Positions 14,046 through 23,282 of a DNA stretch of 64,000 bases are shown here, one piece after another. This DNA comes from Tribonema minus (taxonomy: Eukaryota; Sar; Xanthophyceae; Tribonematales; Tribonemataceae): assembly GCA_017506865.1 (NCBI GenBank), contig JAFCMP010000279.1, positions 124,001 to 188,000 on the forward strand, given 5' to 3'. The translations under genes and the position numbers were made by a program. Numbering within the stretch: the first letter of the stretch is position 1; the number at the start of each line of letters is the position of its first letter. The notes under the pieces are model-generated. The model was not told the DNA's origin, did not search any database, and worked only from the letters and a program-made list of their open reading frames with translations.

Positions 14046-14680
14046 ACACTTCAGGGCGCGAGCCTTCTTAAGTCATGGCGCGCGCAAGTCTACTGATGCA
14101 GCTGCCAGTGGGTGATGCCGAGCTTGCTGGTTCTTGCAGACTGGTATGCGTACGTGCGTATTGCTACAGCCGTTCACCAATCAGCGCGCTGGGGTCTAGT
14201 TGTCGCCGCAGATGTTGACATTGAGGGAAAACTCCCCCAAAAGAAGGTAGGTTTTGCCGGGGCACACAATGAGGTCTTGCAGTACAGTTGCCCTGTGTGA
14301 AGTTTCCCCGTGCACAGCTGTCACGGGTGCGGTCAGCGCGCCTGCTGCTATGCACGAGGCATGTCAGCTGGACTATTGGCGTCATGGTGCCTGTTCGCTG
14401 GTGTGTCACAGCACTGGCAACTGCCGGTGTTGAGGTTCGCTTGGCGGAGCGGCGCTCGTTGGGGGCAAGACCTACGTTATATATGCGATGTGGGACACGG
14501 CGTTGACACCTGGGGTACACCCCAATGGTAGACACGGATTCCATCGGATGGCGATGCGCAGGCCGTGCGGGAGGTGGAAGCCTTGGTTTTCAAAGAGGGC
14601 ATACAGCGCATGCCTGGCCTTGGCAGGAGCTACCTGAGGGCCATACTGGAATGCGATGACGCATTCCATTGGAAGTTTTC
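14046..14680. repeat. dispersed repeat R, intact copy (unfilled site)
   Basis: A 635-bp unit starting ACACTTCAGG and ending GGAAGTTTTC. A second copy exists as 30828-31042 plus 41393-41827, split by the Gypsy insertion. Differences are few: an insertion of about 9 bases near 14090, a 4-base gap near 14283 and scattered substitutions. Near the right end, 14647-14668 is a perfect 9-bp hairpin (TGGAATGCG, loop ATGA, CGCATTCCA). On the minus strand the right third has an open frame from about 14690 to 14472 (for example VAPAKARHALYALFENQG), of unknown meaning. Its class (solo LTR, Helitron-like or other) is not decided. Confidence 0.85.
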
Positions 14681-15023
14681 TGTTAATATAGTTATAATCA
14701 TACAACTTGTTCAAGTCAACGCAAGTCCAAGTGCGACACTTGAATAAAAAATCAAACAAAAATAACAACTGAAGGTTGAAACCGACACGTTTTTTCGAAT
14801 TGGAATGACGAGAGAAGCGCCAGGTTTTTGTTAGAGACAGAAAAATATCCGAGCAGAGCGACGACAGCGCTCCGCTGCACAAGGGCACAGGCCAAGAGCT
14901 TTGCGCATAGACCTGCACCAGCTGTAGTTTAGAGTGAACACACACTGCAGCAGCAGCATACGTTCATGCAAGTGCACATATCATACGCACGCATAGGGCG
15001 ACACACGCTCAGAGCACACTCAG
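14681..15023. other. stretch without recognisable genes
   Basis: AT-richer sequence between repeat R and the next coding-like fragment. Nothing supported. Confidence 0.5.
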
Positions 15024-15138
15024 GCTGCTGCCTACCACATGTGGAAGGACATGAGCAAGTTCGTAATGCAGCACAGCTATGGCATCCAGGAACACACGGT
15101 CCTGCAGAGGGTCTGGTCGGCGCACAGGAGGCATAGAG
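15024..15138 (+). CDS. candidate orphan exon, unknown protein
   Basis: Bounded by an acceptor CACTCAG and a donor GAG/GTAGCG. It reads 38 codons with coding-like content (MWKDMSKFVMQHSYGIQEH). No family recognised. It may belong with the open frame at 15325-15489 on the same strand; both sit in a repeat-rich stretch and may be remnants of a mobile or captured gene. Confidence 0.35.
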
Positions 15139-15324
15139 GTAGCGCAAGACCCCTTGACTTGTTGTGAGCGGCTGTGTTCCGCAGCATGCCCCTTTGCGTG
15201 CTGAAAGACCATAGAATTCTTGCGCACAGGCCGGCAACGTTAGCGGCACATTTCGCCGACAACAACTTGGTCAGCTCCCATTCGAGCTCACACGTGCCCT
15301 TTACAGCAACACATTACATTGCTC

Positions 15325-15489
15325 ATGGAGCCTGATAGTTCCGGCTATTGCGGATGGTCTGATTACAAGTCCAACATGCAAGTGACCGTCTACCATGATG
15401 TCGAGCTCCATGACGTCAACCAGCAGTTGAGACAGCAGAGCCTTTGGAACTGCAGAAAAGAAAGGATCGCGGCACTGGTGGTCATTTGA
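15325..15489 (+). CDS. small open reading frame, unknown (54 residues)
   Basis: ATG to TGA frame of 54 residues with coding-like composition (YKSNMQVTVYHDVELHDVNQ). A different frame just upstream (about 15189-15340) is also protein-like (LKDHRILAHRPATLAAHFAD), so the two may be one broken gene with a frame change. No homologue recognised. Confidence 0.3.
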   Translation: MEPDSSGYCGWSDYKSNMQVTVYHDVELHDVNQQLRQQSLWNCRKERIAALVVI

Positions 15490-15899
15490 TGCCATGAACT
15501 CGGATGGAACTTAGATGCATTCCACAAAGCATTCACATGCTACAGCAGCAGCACGCAGCCAACAACAAAGCAGAAAGACTTGCTGTGCAATAGGGTAGTC
15601 CAGCACCCACCGATTGCTTCAGTGAATTTCCTTCTCAAGTACGCAACGGACTGCATGTGGACTTGACTGACTAACATTTTCAGCATCATCGACGGGTTGA
15701 AATGGCGCCACAGGCCAGAGTGGTGTTGCCACTGTTTAGCTACACCAGCAGCAGCAGCAGCGGCATGACTGCAAGCCTGATAATTGAAGCGGTGTGGTGT
15801 ACCAGCCAATAGTAAATACATGGTCGGCTTGCCTGAGGTAAACGAGGCCCAGCCTCCTGCTGCCCTTTGCTCCCAGCAGCAGCTCCTGCCCACCAGCAA

Positions 15900-16610
15900 T
15901 CACACAGCAGCCTCCACAGAGGCGGCAGCGACGTCTGTCCACACGAGCTTGTCAACCGCCCAAGGGGCATTCGGATTTGACACATTGTTGCATATTTTAT
16001 ACTTCTGCATGAGGTCGTTGACCTCTGCGACGATGCCACGCTTCTCGTCCTAGGGAACGAGAACGCCAGGCAGCTCCTGTTGCCCACGCGCCCAGAGCTG
16101 AAAGCATTCGTGGCAGACCAGGGCGGTCGCCTTGATCTCGATGAAGTAGCACACCTTGACGTCCTTATCCTTCGCCATTGCGGCTTTGAGCTTCCTATAG
16201 AAGTGATGCGCGGGCATGCATCTGTCTCGGCCGATGTGCTAGGAGTGGCATTCTCTGCCTTAGCAGCAGTGCCTGGAGACACGCTAAGTGTGGCCGATGC
16301 GATCAAATGGCCAGACTTTGCGTGGGCAAGAGCTCGGCGGTACTCTGCGATTGCAATGGAGTCCTCCATCAACGCGCCGTCCATCTTGAAATAGAAAACC
16401 CTGACTTGGCCTTCGTCACGGACACTGTTTTCAAGCTTTAGCCAGTCGCCTTTGTAAGTGCACTTGGCGCACTCTCGAAGCGTTTCCCCGGCATGGCAGG
16501 TCAACTTGCGCATCACCTGCCCCATCTCTCTATTCTGCTGCAGTCCCGGCCGTGCGAACATAACTTCAGACGTTGAACCATCGTTTATTCGCAGTCGGCT
16601 TCTCTGAAAA
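15900..16610 (-). pseudogene. broken gene of unknown family with frameshift and in-frame TAG
   Basis: On the minus strand a protein-like frame runs from about 16610 (KLTCHAGETLRECAKCTYKG, then VRVFYFKMDGALMEDSIAIA). It changes frame at about 16215, continues (FYRKLKAAMAKDKDVKVCYF, then IEIKATALVCHECFQLWARG), meets TAG at 16050-16052, and resumes in the same frame (DEKRGIVAEVNDLMQKYKIC) to a TGA at 15900. Continued protein-like sequence past both breaks is the mark of a recent pseudogene. Two segments share a VRVFYF/VKVCYF pattern and two Cys pairs occur. The family is unknown to me. Confidence 0.5.
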
Positions 16611-16639
16611 TGGGAGCGGCGTGGTGCAGCGGCAGCAGC

Positions 16640-18267
16640 AAGGACAACAGCAGCCAAAGTGGGCAGAGAACAACATGGCCTGGAGTCATTACTCACTCCT
16701 ACAAGGACGGCCGTATCACAACAGTGTTTCAGGCCGCCATCCAGAGGTCGCTGGGCTATTCCAAGCCTATAGAGGCTTACAGGGTAAATGACATGATGGG
16801 CTTTTTCATCGATTACCTGAAGCCTCTGGAACCGGACGACATGGTGAACACATGGAAACGCATGGCCGGGAGGGCGAATCAGCGGCTTTTGATGGATCAA
16901 GTGGGCCTCAGGCTGCTCCGCTGCATCAGCGCCAAGCTTCAGGTACGACAGTCACGTCATGCTCAAATCAACGAATCATACAGCTACCTTTCTTTCAAAA
17001 AAATCGAGGTCTAAACTTCCCTCTTGCGAACCCCCCCCCCCCCCCGCATCGCACACTGTAGCATGAGAACCCCATGTCTCCCAAGGGAGTTGTTGTGTGC
17101 ATGCAAGATCGGGGGTCTGCTACATGAGGTAGATCCGATCAAAGCACGTGTTCGTACAAGGCCGGGGTTTGTAGGCGAAAGTCACTCGAACTCTAAGTCT
17201 TGCTCGGTAGAATTCAGGCGAGATAAGCGTGTGCTACAGCGCGTAAACAGGTGGTGCAAGCTGCATTGCTGCAAAATCCTCTGCAGCCGTGAGTTTGCGG
17301 TGCTAAGGAGGTGTTTGAACCACGCGTGCTTGGGCTGGATCTGCAGAGCGTCCACTTGTGCGTGCTGCAGTATTCGTTGTGCGATGTATGTGACTGCAGT
17401 ATACCCATGTGCGTGCAAAAGGGGCGCACATTGTATAAGACCCCCCCCCCTCAAATAAGAGCTCCCGTTCCCCACCATGGGCCTTGCAGCGCGACTAGAC
17501 GCGGGGGTTATACCTCGTGATTTACGGTCAAATTACCGGCGACGGTGTACATCTAACATCTACTGCTGGTGACACCACCAGCTGTGCATCTCGAGCTCTA
17601 AGTGGTACAAAGACAGTGCCAACCACAATTTTTATGGTTGCAGAGAGACAGCAGGCCTCGTGTGCGGCCCTTTATATGAGACCACAAGTACACAGCCTTT
17701 GAGTGTATTACATTGCATGCAGATTCCACAACATCATGTTGTAGTGCAATGCACGTCCAACTGTCTGCTATGCGTCTGCCACGCGCCGCCCTCCAGTTGT
17801 GTGAAGCGATACATATGGTAGCGCCGTAAGTGCGCTGCGCCTCAAGCGCTTAGGGCACTTACACCCTCATCAGTCGTGAGTTCTATCTGAGCGCACTTGG
17901 TGCGCAGGCTCCAGTCACTTTTACCACGGGACCGAGATAAATGTTAAAACCACCTGTCAAACTTGGCAAAAACAGCAACATACTACATCCACTAATGCAC
18001 AATGCCTACTTCGAAGTAGGTTGTACATGTATTTGCCTTGCCCATGGTCACACTGACCACGCGTACCACCAACCCTGGCCATGCTTGTTGTGTGTGCTTG
18101 TGCAGCACCGGCAGGATGGCTTTCTGGGCTGGTTCACACAGGACGGGACTTTGGAGCGTGATGCTCTGCTGAGCTTTATCAGAGAGCACAACACCTCTGA
18201 GCCAGAGCTGGCGCTGGCGTTACAGCGACTGTTAAACCTGGTGGACGACCCAGAGGACCCACTGCAG
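16640..18267 (+). CDS. two linked exons of an unidentified gene
   Basis: Exon one is about 16640-16942 (left edge uncertain) and reads THSYKDGRITTVFQAAIQRS, then NDMMGFFIDYLKPLEPDD, ending at donor CAG/GTACGA. Exon two, 18106-18267, follows acceptor TTGTGCAG, reads LGWFTQDGTLERDALLSFIR, and ends CAG/GTGAAT. Both junctions are phase 0, supporting one transcript. The intron (16943-18105) includes long C runs at about 17030-17045 and 17440-17451. I do not recognise the protein. The first exon's left end overlaps the minus-strand pseudogene, so a mobile-element origin is possible. Confidence 0.45.
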
Positions 18268-18402
18268 GTGAATGTGCTTTGCAAGAATGCGCGCTCAGCA
18301 GGGCGAGTGTACGGGGATTATTGAGAGTAACGGGGATTAAACAATTTACTATACAAACACAATAATTGTTGTATTGTATTTGTATTGACTTCGTTGCACT
18401 CA

Positions 18403-18488
18403 TTACGAGGGCATGCTGCCGCAGGCTGCAAACAGCAGATTGCCCTTGACCAGCGCAGACGTCGCGACGTCCGTTTGGTACTCAAGTT
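18403..18488 (-). repeat. 86-bp foldable block, lone copy
   Basis: Same length as the block at 22941-23026, no gaps, 5 differences in 86. On the minus strand it contains the 14-base palindrome GACGTCGCGACGTC and the stem GCTG-TTTG-CAGC. No Fanzor coding sequence lies next to this copy, so it behaves like a dispersed element end or small non-autonomous element. Confidence 0.85.
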
Positions 18489-18879
18489 GCACAAAAGGGA
18501 GGTTAGAAATTTGTGAGGATCTGCGCTGATCAGTGAACACGAATACGCGAATTGTATGCAAACATCCTTCAATGAATGCAGCTGAAAGGAGGAGTTGTGT
18601 ACGTGCGTTCATGCGTACGTACTCTAGAGATTTGCACAGTCGCATGGTGCATAGGGTTTCCGCCCCTCAAGAAGAAGTAAATGAAGGACACGCATGTTGA
18701 AACATTCAATGTTGGCGGACCCCGAAGAAGTGACAAGAAGGCCACAACACTAGCTCATGCGTGCAGTCGGAGCACAGTGCAGCTGCAAGCAACTGGGTTA
18801 TGTGCTTAATGAAAGTGCGTGTTATGCTGCTGGTTAACGCATCAATCAACACAGCATACATTCTTCACGTTGCGCGCAG

Positions 18880-19001
18880 ACAAAGTTCTGCATGCAGTGG
18901 TTGGAAAGCCCATCGGGGCAGCATGCTATGTGGCACACATGTGGCATGTGCACTACAACCTGTGGTCGCTGGCGTCAAGGAGGTCTCAGGCCCTCAAGTG
19001 A
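18880..19001 (+). CDS. candidate terminal exon, unknown protein
   Basis: Following an acceptor GCGCGCAG, about 40 codons read VLHAVVGKPIGAACYVAHMW, then HVHYNLWSLASRRSQALK and a TGA. The phase does not join directly to the exon ending at 18267, so a missing exon or a separate gene is implied. No family recognised. Confidence 0.35.
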
Positions 19002-20036
19002 ACACTTCTTCAAATTAAACTCCACAGCTGGCACGCTGCTTCACAGTAGGCTGCCATCCACATCATACAAAAGCTGCTTCAACACGAAATCCACAAACAC
19101 AAATACGATGATGATCATCCAATGATGTACCACTGCACCAAGAGCCAGATGTGTGCATGACCTTCAATGTCGCTGCAAGTCCACTCAATCATCACTGCAG
19201 GAAGATAAAGCCGGTTTGCCGCCTTGACAAACGGCACATTGCTCAATCAAGCACACAGCGTTCCCATCCCAAACACTGCGTACTGAGTATTTCTGTTGCT
19301 CGAAGCGTCAGATATTGTTCAGCACATAGTAAGCACGCAGAAATACTGTACTAGGCGATCTAACATGTTGAAGGTCGTGTCGAAGCGAAATTTGCATCTT
19401 TGAACCTCCTAGCTCCACACACGTCTTACTGTCCACATCTTCCTCAGCAGAAACAGTTGGCAGGCCCAGCAACGAGTTCCCCGTAATGGTCACATGGTTG
19501 CAACGCCTACTGGCCTACTGGATTTTATACTATTGAATGCCTGCTTTGAAGCTCAGGCACGTCGCGAGCATTAGCATTTTGTTTTTGTTGCTTACTACTA
19601 GGAGATTTGGGCATAGCCCACACCACTCCATGAGAAGCTTAAGCACATCGCTAGCAGATTGTTTTTGCTGCTTTTATGACACTGTTGTGGAGTACAGCCC
19701 GCGCCACTCCATGACCCCCCGACTGCAGAGCAAATGGCCACGGGTCGCATGACATCTGCTTCAACATTGCATGTATGCTTCTGCTTCCTGCTAACGCATA
19801 CATCCGTCTCTCACATGCTTGGCTTTCTGCAAACATCAGTTCAGTGTCTCACCTTCTCACCTACGCCTGGCATTCATTATCACCAACCACAGTTCATGAT
19901 GATCTGCCTTCCCTGCCGTCTGCGCACAGGAGCTGACTAAAGCTGGAGGTGCCGGCATCATGTGCTGGTTCGCTGCCGCACACTCCGACCTGTACCTGAC
20001 TGAGACAAACCAGCACTTTGTAGTACCGGTTTATAT
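19002..20036. other. stretch without recognisable genes
   Basis: Short frames only; two similar words (CACCACTCCATGA / CGCCACTCCATGA) about 100 bp apart near 19620 and 19700 hint at an old local duplication. Confidence 0.4.
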
Positions 20037-20405
20037 GTGCTACGCTGGGGCGTATGCGGAAAAGCAAAGATTAACAGTCTGCTGTCTGCGCAATTGGACA
20101 CCGCTGTCGTGCAGAATGGCAGCAATTTCACTGGCGCAGTGACTGAGCTACGGTTGCGCATGGGGGCGATTAAGTGGCTCTTTGACAATTGCGTGTCGGA
20201 AGCAGACTTATTTGCCTGGGTGACGCTCGTTGGGCGGGTCTTTGTGCGTCCCGAGGACAATATATCAAGTGGCTACCCTGAATTGTCGTCGACTTGCGCT
20301 GAGTGGGGGTTTGAGCTGGTGGTCGAGAGTAAAGCACTGCTACGCCACACGCAAAAGGCGGGCAATTGTGCGCCTCGAGGGCGATGCATCAAGTGGCAGC
20401 CCTAA
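20037..20405 (+). CDS. candidate coding stretch with internal duplication, unknown
   Basis: An open frame with coding-like residues (VTELRLRMGAIKWLFDNCVS, then EADLFAWVTLVGRVFVRPED) ending in a segment SSGYPELSST...ELVVESKALLRH that is repeated in another frame just downstream. No family recognised. It may be an exon of the same unknown plus-strand gene as 16640-18267 or a remnant. Confidence 0.3.
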   Translation: MLRWGVCGKAKINSLLSAQLDTAVVQNGSNFTGAVTELRLRMGAIKWLFDNCVSEADLFAWVTLVGRVFVRPEDNISSGYPELSSTCAEWGFELVVESKALLRHTQKAGNCAPRGRCIKWQP

Positions 20406-20472
20406 AATGTTGTCGACTCACATTGAACCAGGGTGTGAGCTGGAGGTCGAGAGTTCAGCTCTGCTACGCCAT
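20264..20472. repeat. imperfect tandem duplication, 124-bp period
   Basis: Two 85-bp segments, 20264-20348 and 20388-20472, share ATCAAGTGGC...GTTTGAGCTGG-like text and end CTGCTACGCCA. Both translate to SSG(Y/S)P...ELxVES(K/S)ALLRH, but in different frames. Confidence 0.7.
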
Positions 20473-20785
20473 GGACTTTTGTGCGAATTTGTTAATGTTC
20501 AATGTGGCCAGGCCTCTTCCGTAGGCTGCCGATGTTGCACAGCAAGGCAGCAAGGTTGCGCCTACCTGGCACCTGGCGTACCCAGATGCACTGTTGTAAG
20601 CGCAGTTGCCACATTGTGCTGGTCGTGCTTGTCAGTGCATCAAAGCAAGTAACCCTCTGCTGAAAGCGCACTGACTCAACGCACGTCGTGGGCCTGCATC
20701 TGGCGTTGAGTACATCTGCCTTCACATAACACACTAGCCGTTTTGAGCACAAAGAATGGGATCCACCCCTCAGGGTACTTCGCTG

Positions 20786-20790
<5 letters not shown>

Positions 20791-20823
<33 letters not shown>
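20791..20823. repeat. (CTG)11 microsatellite
   Basis: Eleven CTG units. In one minus-strand frame this is a polyalanine run, but no gene is supported there. Confidence 0.95.
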
Positions 20824-20824
<1 letters not shown>

Positions 20825-20880
20825 AATTTCACTCAGATCACTGCTTGTGCTGAAATCCTTGTCTCGTACACACACCTGCT

Positions 20881-20956
20881 CTCCAGGTGTGTCTTGCGCC
20901 TTGCCTAGACGTTCTGCTCTCCAGATTTGTCTTGCGCCTTGCCTAGATGTTCTGCC
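20881..20956. repeat. tandem duplication, 38-bp unit
   Basis: Two adjacent 38-bp units sharing TCTTGCGCCTTGCCTAGA with three differences. Confidence 0.9.
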
Positions 20957-21764
20957 TTCTTAGTGTTCTGAGACTATGTAGGAGTAGACTACCATAGTGC
21001 AGACTATGTAGGCTAGACTGTCGCGTTGTCATACTGTTCAGCTGGCTTTTCGGCGGATCAGCCGGCCTTTTCGGCTATATGTCGTCGGCGATTAAAATCG
21101 GTTACGAAAACATGCATCCTTTATAGTTGTTGAGAAAACACCATCCGAAGTTCACAAACGCATGCATCACCTTTGAACAAGCAAAAGTCTGCCAGATTGT
21201 GGTGCAGATTGACGTAACATTGCATCCGAACCCTAAGTTCGAACTGCGGCAGGTCCTGGACATATTCGCGGCCGGTCAGCTACATTGCATCGTTTTTGTG
21301 CTTTGTTCTGCCCTTATTACCTGCTGGAAGAGCAGTGGACACTTGTCTACTTCCGCATTGTCCTCAGCACTGCTGCATCCCTAGGGCTGGCTGCCATCAT
21401 CATGTGCTGCCGGACATGCTGGGTGTGGCGTAGTGCAAGTGGTGTCATTGTGACATGACCGGAACTGAAGTTCAAGGCTCAGCTGAGTCAACGTGGCTTA
21501 TACTACATAGTAGGCTAGTAGGCTCCATATGCGTTCAAGACAAGTACTTGATTAGGCTTACCAGGCACATTCACACAAAACGCCGATTGGGCAAGCAGCC
21601 GGCTTTTTGTTTTTCCTCAGTTGATCAGCCTAGCCAACTTCGGCTCACCAAACGTCATTTTGTGCACCTGCCTCAGGTGAGCCGAGCCATGCTGATAGGT
21701 CGTGAGCGCCGTTGTAACCAGCTTGAGCTTGCGCACAGCTTCAGTGCAGGAACCATCGCAGCAC
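20957..21764. other. stretch without recognisable genes
   Basis: Contains CGGC/GCCG-rich short words around 21040-21090 (CCGGCCTTTTCGGC) and no supported reading frame. Confidence 0.5.
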
Positions 21765-21890
21765 GTGGCCGAATGATGTGGCATTTAAGTGTGGCAAAGG
21801 TTGCCGCATAAATGGCATTCAAGTGTGGCCGAATGAAATGGCATTTAAGTGTGGCAAAGGTTGCCGCATAAATGGCATTCAAGTGTGGCA
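21765..21890. repeat. tandem duplication, exact 60-bp period
   Basis: Units 21765-21824 and 21825-21884 are nearly identical (GTGGCATTTAAGTGTGGCAA versus ATGGCATTTAAGTGTGGCAA), and each unit itself holds two ATGGCATT-like words. Confidence 0.95.
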
Positions 21891-22592
21891 AGGAGGCCAC
21901 CTTGCTGCAAAGCGTTCATCTCCTTCCCCAGGCTGATGTTGAAGATATGAGACTATGGTTGCAAACACCAAGCATTTACAGAAATCGTTTGTTGGCAGAT
22001 TGTTGGGTTGTTGATCTTTCAAGCACGCGTGAATGCACAGGCCCAACAGCAGCACTGCTGAGCATGCCACAACTGTGTCACCCAGCTGACCAGCCTATTC
22101 TGTATATATACACAGGGTTGTCGATGACGCAACGACGCCAAATTGTGTCACACAAGTGCTTACAAACAAGTTGCTGCGAATTCCTGAAGTAAGGCTAATG
22201 ATGGCAGACCTCAATTTTAGTTTTGAAGTACATTTCAACACTAGCATTATTTTCCCCAGAGGGGCCGGAGGGGGCAGGTCCGGCCAGGCCGCCGCTGAGG
22301 GGTATATACTCGGAATTCCAGTAAGTTCCGAGAAAGGGCACCGTACTCCGTTTGCGCCAGACACTGAGCTGCAGTGGCCGGCGCTGGCTGATCACTTTAG
22401 CAGCAATATGGCTCAGCCTGCTACAGACAGACCTGTAGGCGCGGTGTGCGGGGCACAGCAAGGGGACTTGGCAGCAGTAGTAATGATGATGGGGTAGTGC
22501 AGCCGCATCACAGATGTCACCTGGGAGGTCATTCAGCAACATTTTGGTACAGGCATGGGTTCCCCCAAGATGCATGAGCCAATGAAAGTGGC

Positions 22593-22720
22593 CCACAGAT
22601 GGGGCACCAGTAGATGTGAAGGGCAGTGTGTCTCTGCTTGAAGATATTGCGACAGGCGATTGTGACATTGAGCAGGAAGATCAACATCAAGTTGACAAAA
22701 AAGTAGTCTATGATGTGCAG
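22593..22720 (+). CDS. candidate orphan exon, unknown protein
   Basis: About 42 codons read GAPVDVKGSVSLLEDIATGD, then CDIEQEDQHQVDKKVVYDVQ, ending at a good donor CAG/GTGGGT. The composition is acidic and coding-like. No acceptor can be fixed with confidence and no family is recognised. Confidence 0.35.
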
Positions 22721-22940
22721 GTGGGTAGGGCTGCGGTGCTGCGCAAAGAAAGATGCTGTGGCATGGTGAAGTGATAGGATGTGCGTGAACCCTCTGTTTG
22801 TGGTTCACGAGCGGCTCTGGAAAACACAGAGTGATACTTGACCTAGGCTGTCTGCCATCCGCCACGGTCGGGATTCAGTAAATCAGCAGACATTCTTCGA
22901 AGAAGCACCAGAAGTCAAGTGTGGGCAGATCATTTCATCC

Positions 22941-23026
22941 TTATGAGGGCATGCTGCCGCAGGCTGCGAACAGCAGATTGCCCTTGACCAGGGCAGACGT
23001 CGCGACGTCCGTTTAATACTCAAGTT
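22941..23026 (-). ncRNA. 86-bp structured block downstream of the Fanzor gene (candidate guide-RNA or element-end region)
   Basis: On the Fanzor strand this block lies about 260 bp past the Fanzor stop codon. Read that way it can form three consecutive stems: the palindrome GACGT-CGCG-ACGTC, then GCCC-TGGTCAA-GGGC, then GCTG-TTCG-CAGC, whose loop is a UUCG tetraloop. A copy of the same length occurs at 18403-18488 (5 of 86 bases differ). TnpB and Fanzor guide RNAs are known to come from the 3' side of the gene and the element's right end. Assigning that role here is inference from position and folding. Confidence 0.45.
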
Positions 23027-23282
23027 TCCTTGGTTGACCAAGGCCCGAAGGCACACCAGCCCAGAATTCTGGCGGGGGTAGAGCATTGTGCTACTGCCCG
23101 CCCGCCTGCAAACACAAATGTAGGATGTACACTACTTCTACCCTGTGTCTGCTGCTGTTGCAACCGTGGCTGGTGACATGTACTGCTGCAGCAGTCCCGC
23201 ACACCGCGTGACGAACCCCCCGTGCCTCCCCCCGCCCCCCTTCCCCCCGCCCCCCCCAGCTGCATGACCTCCATACTGCCCC

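Noticed and set aside
15900..16610. TAG read as a sense codon (altered genetic code)
   Set aside because: A frameshift is also present in the same gene, and ATM, the Fanzor, pol and the LRR gene show ordinary stops, so gene decay is simpler.
15740..16900. single 386-residue minus-strand open frame taken as one gene
   Set aside because: Only its middle part is protein-like; coding continues in another frame after about 16215, so a broken gene describes it better.
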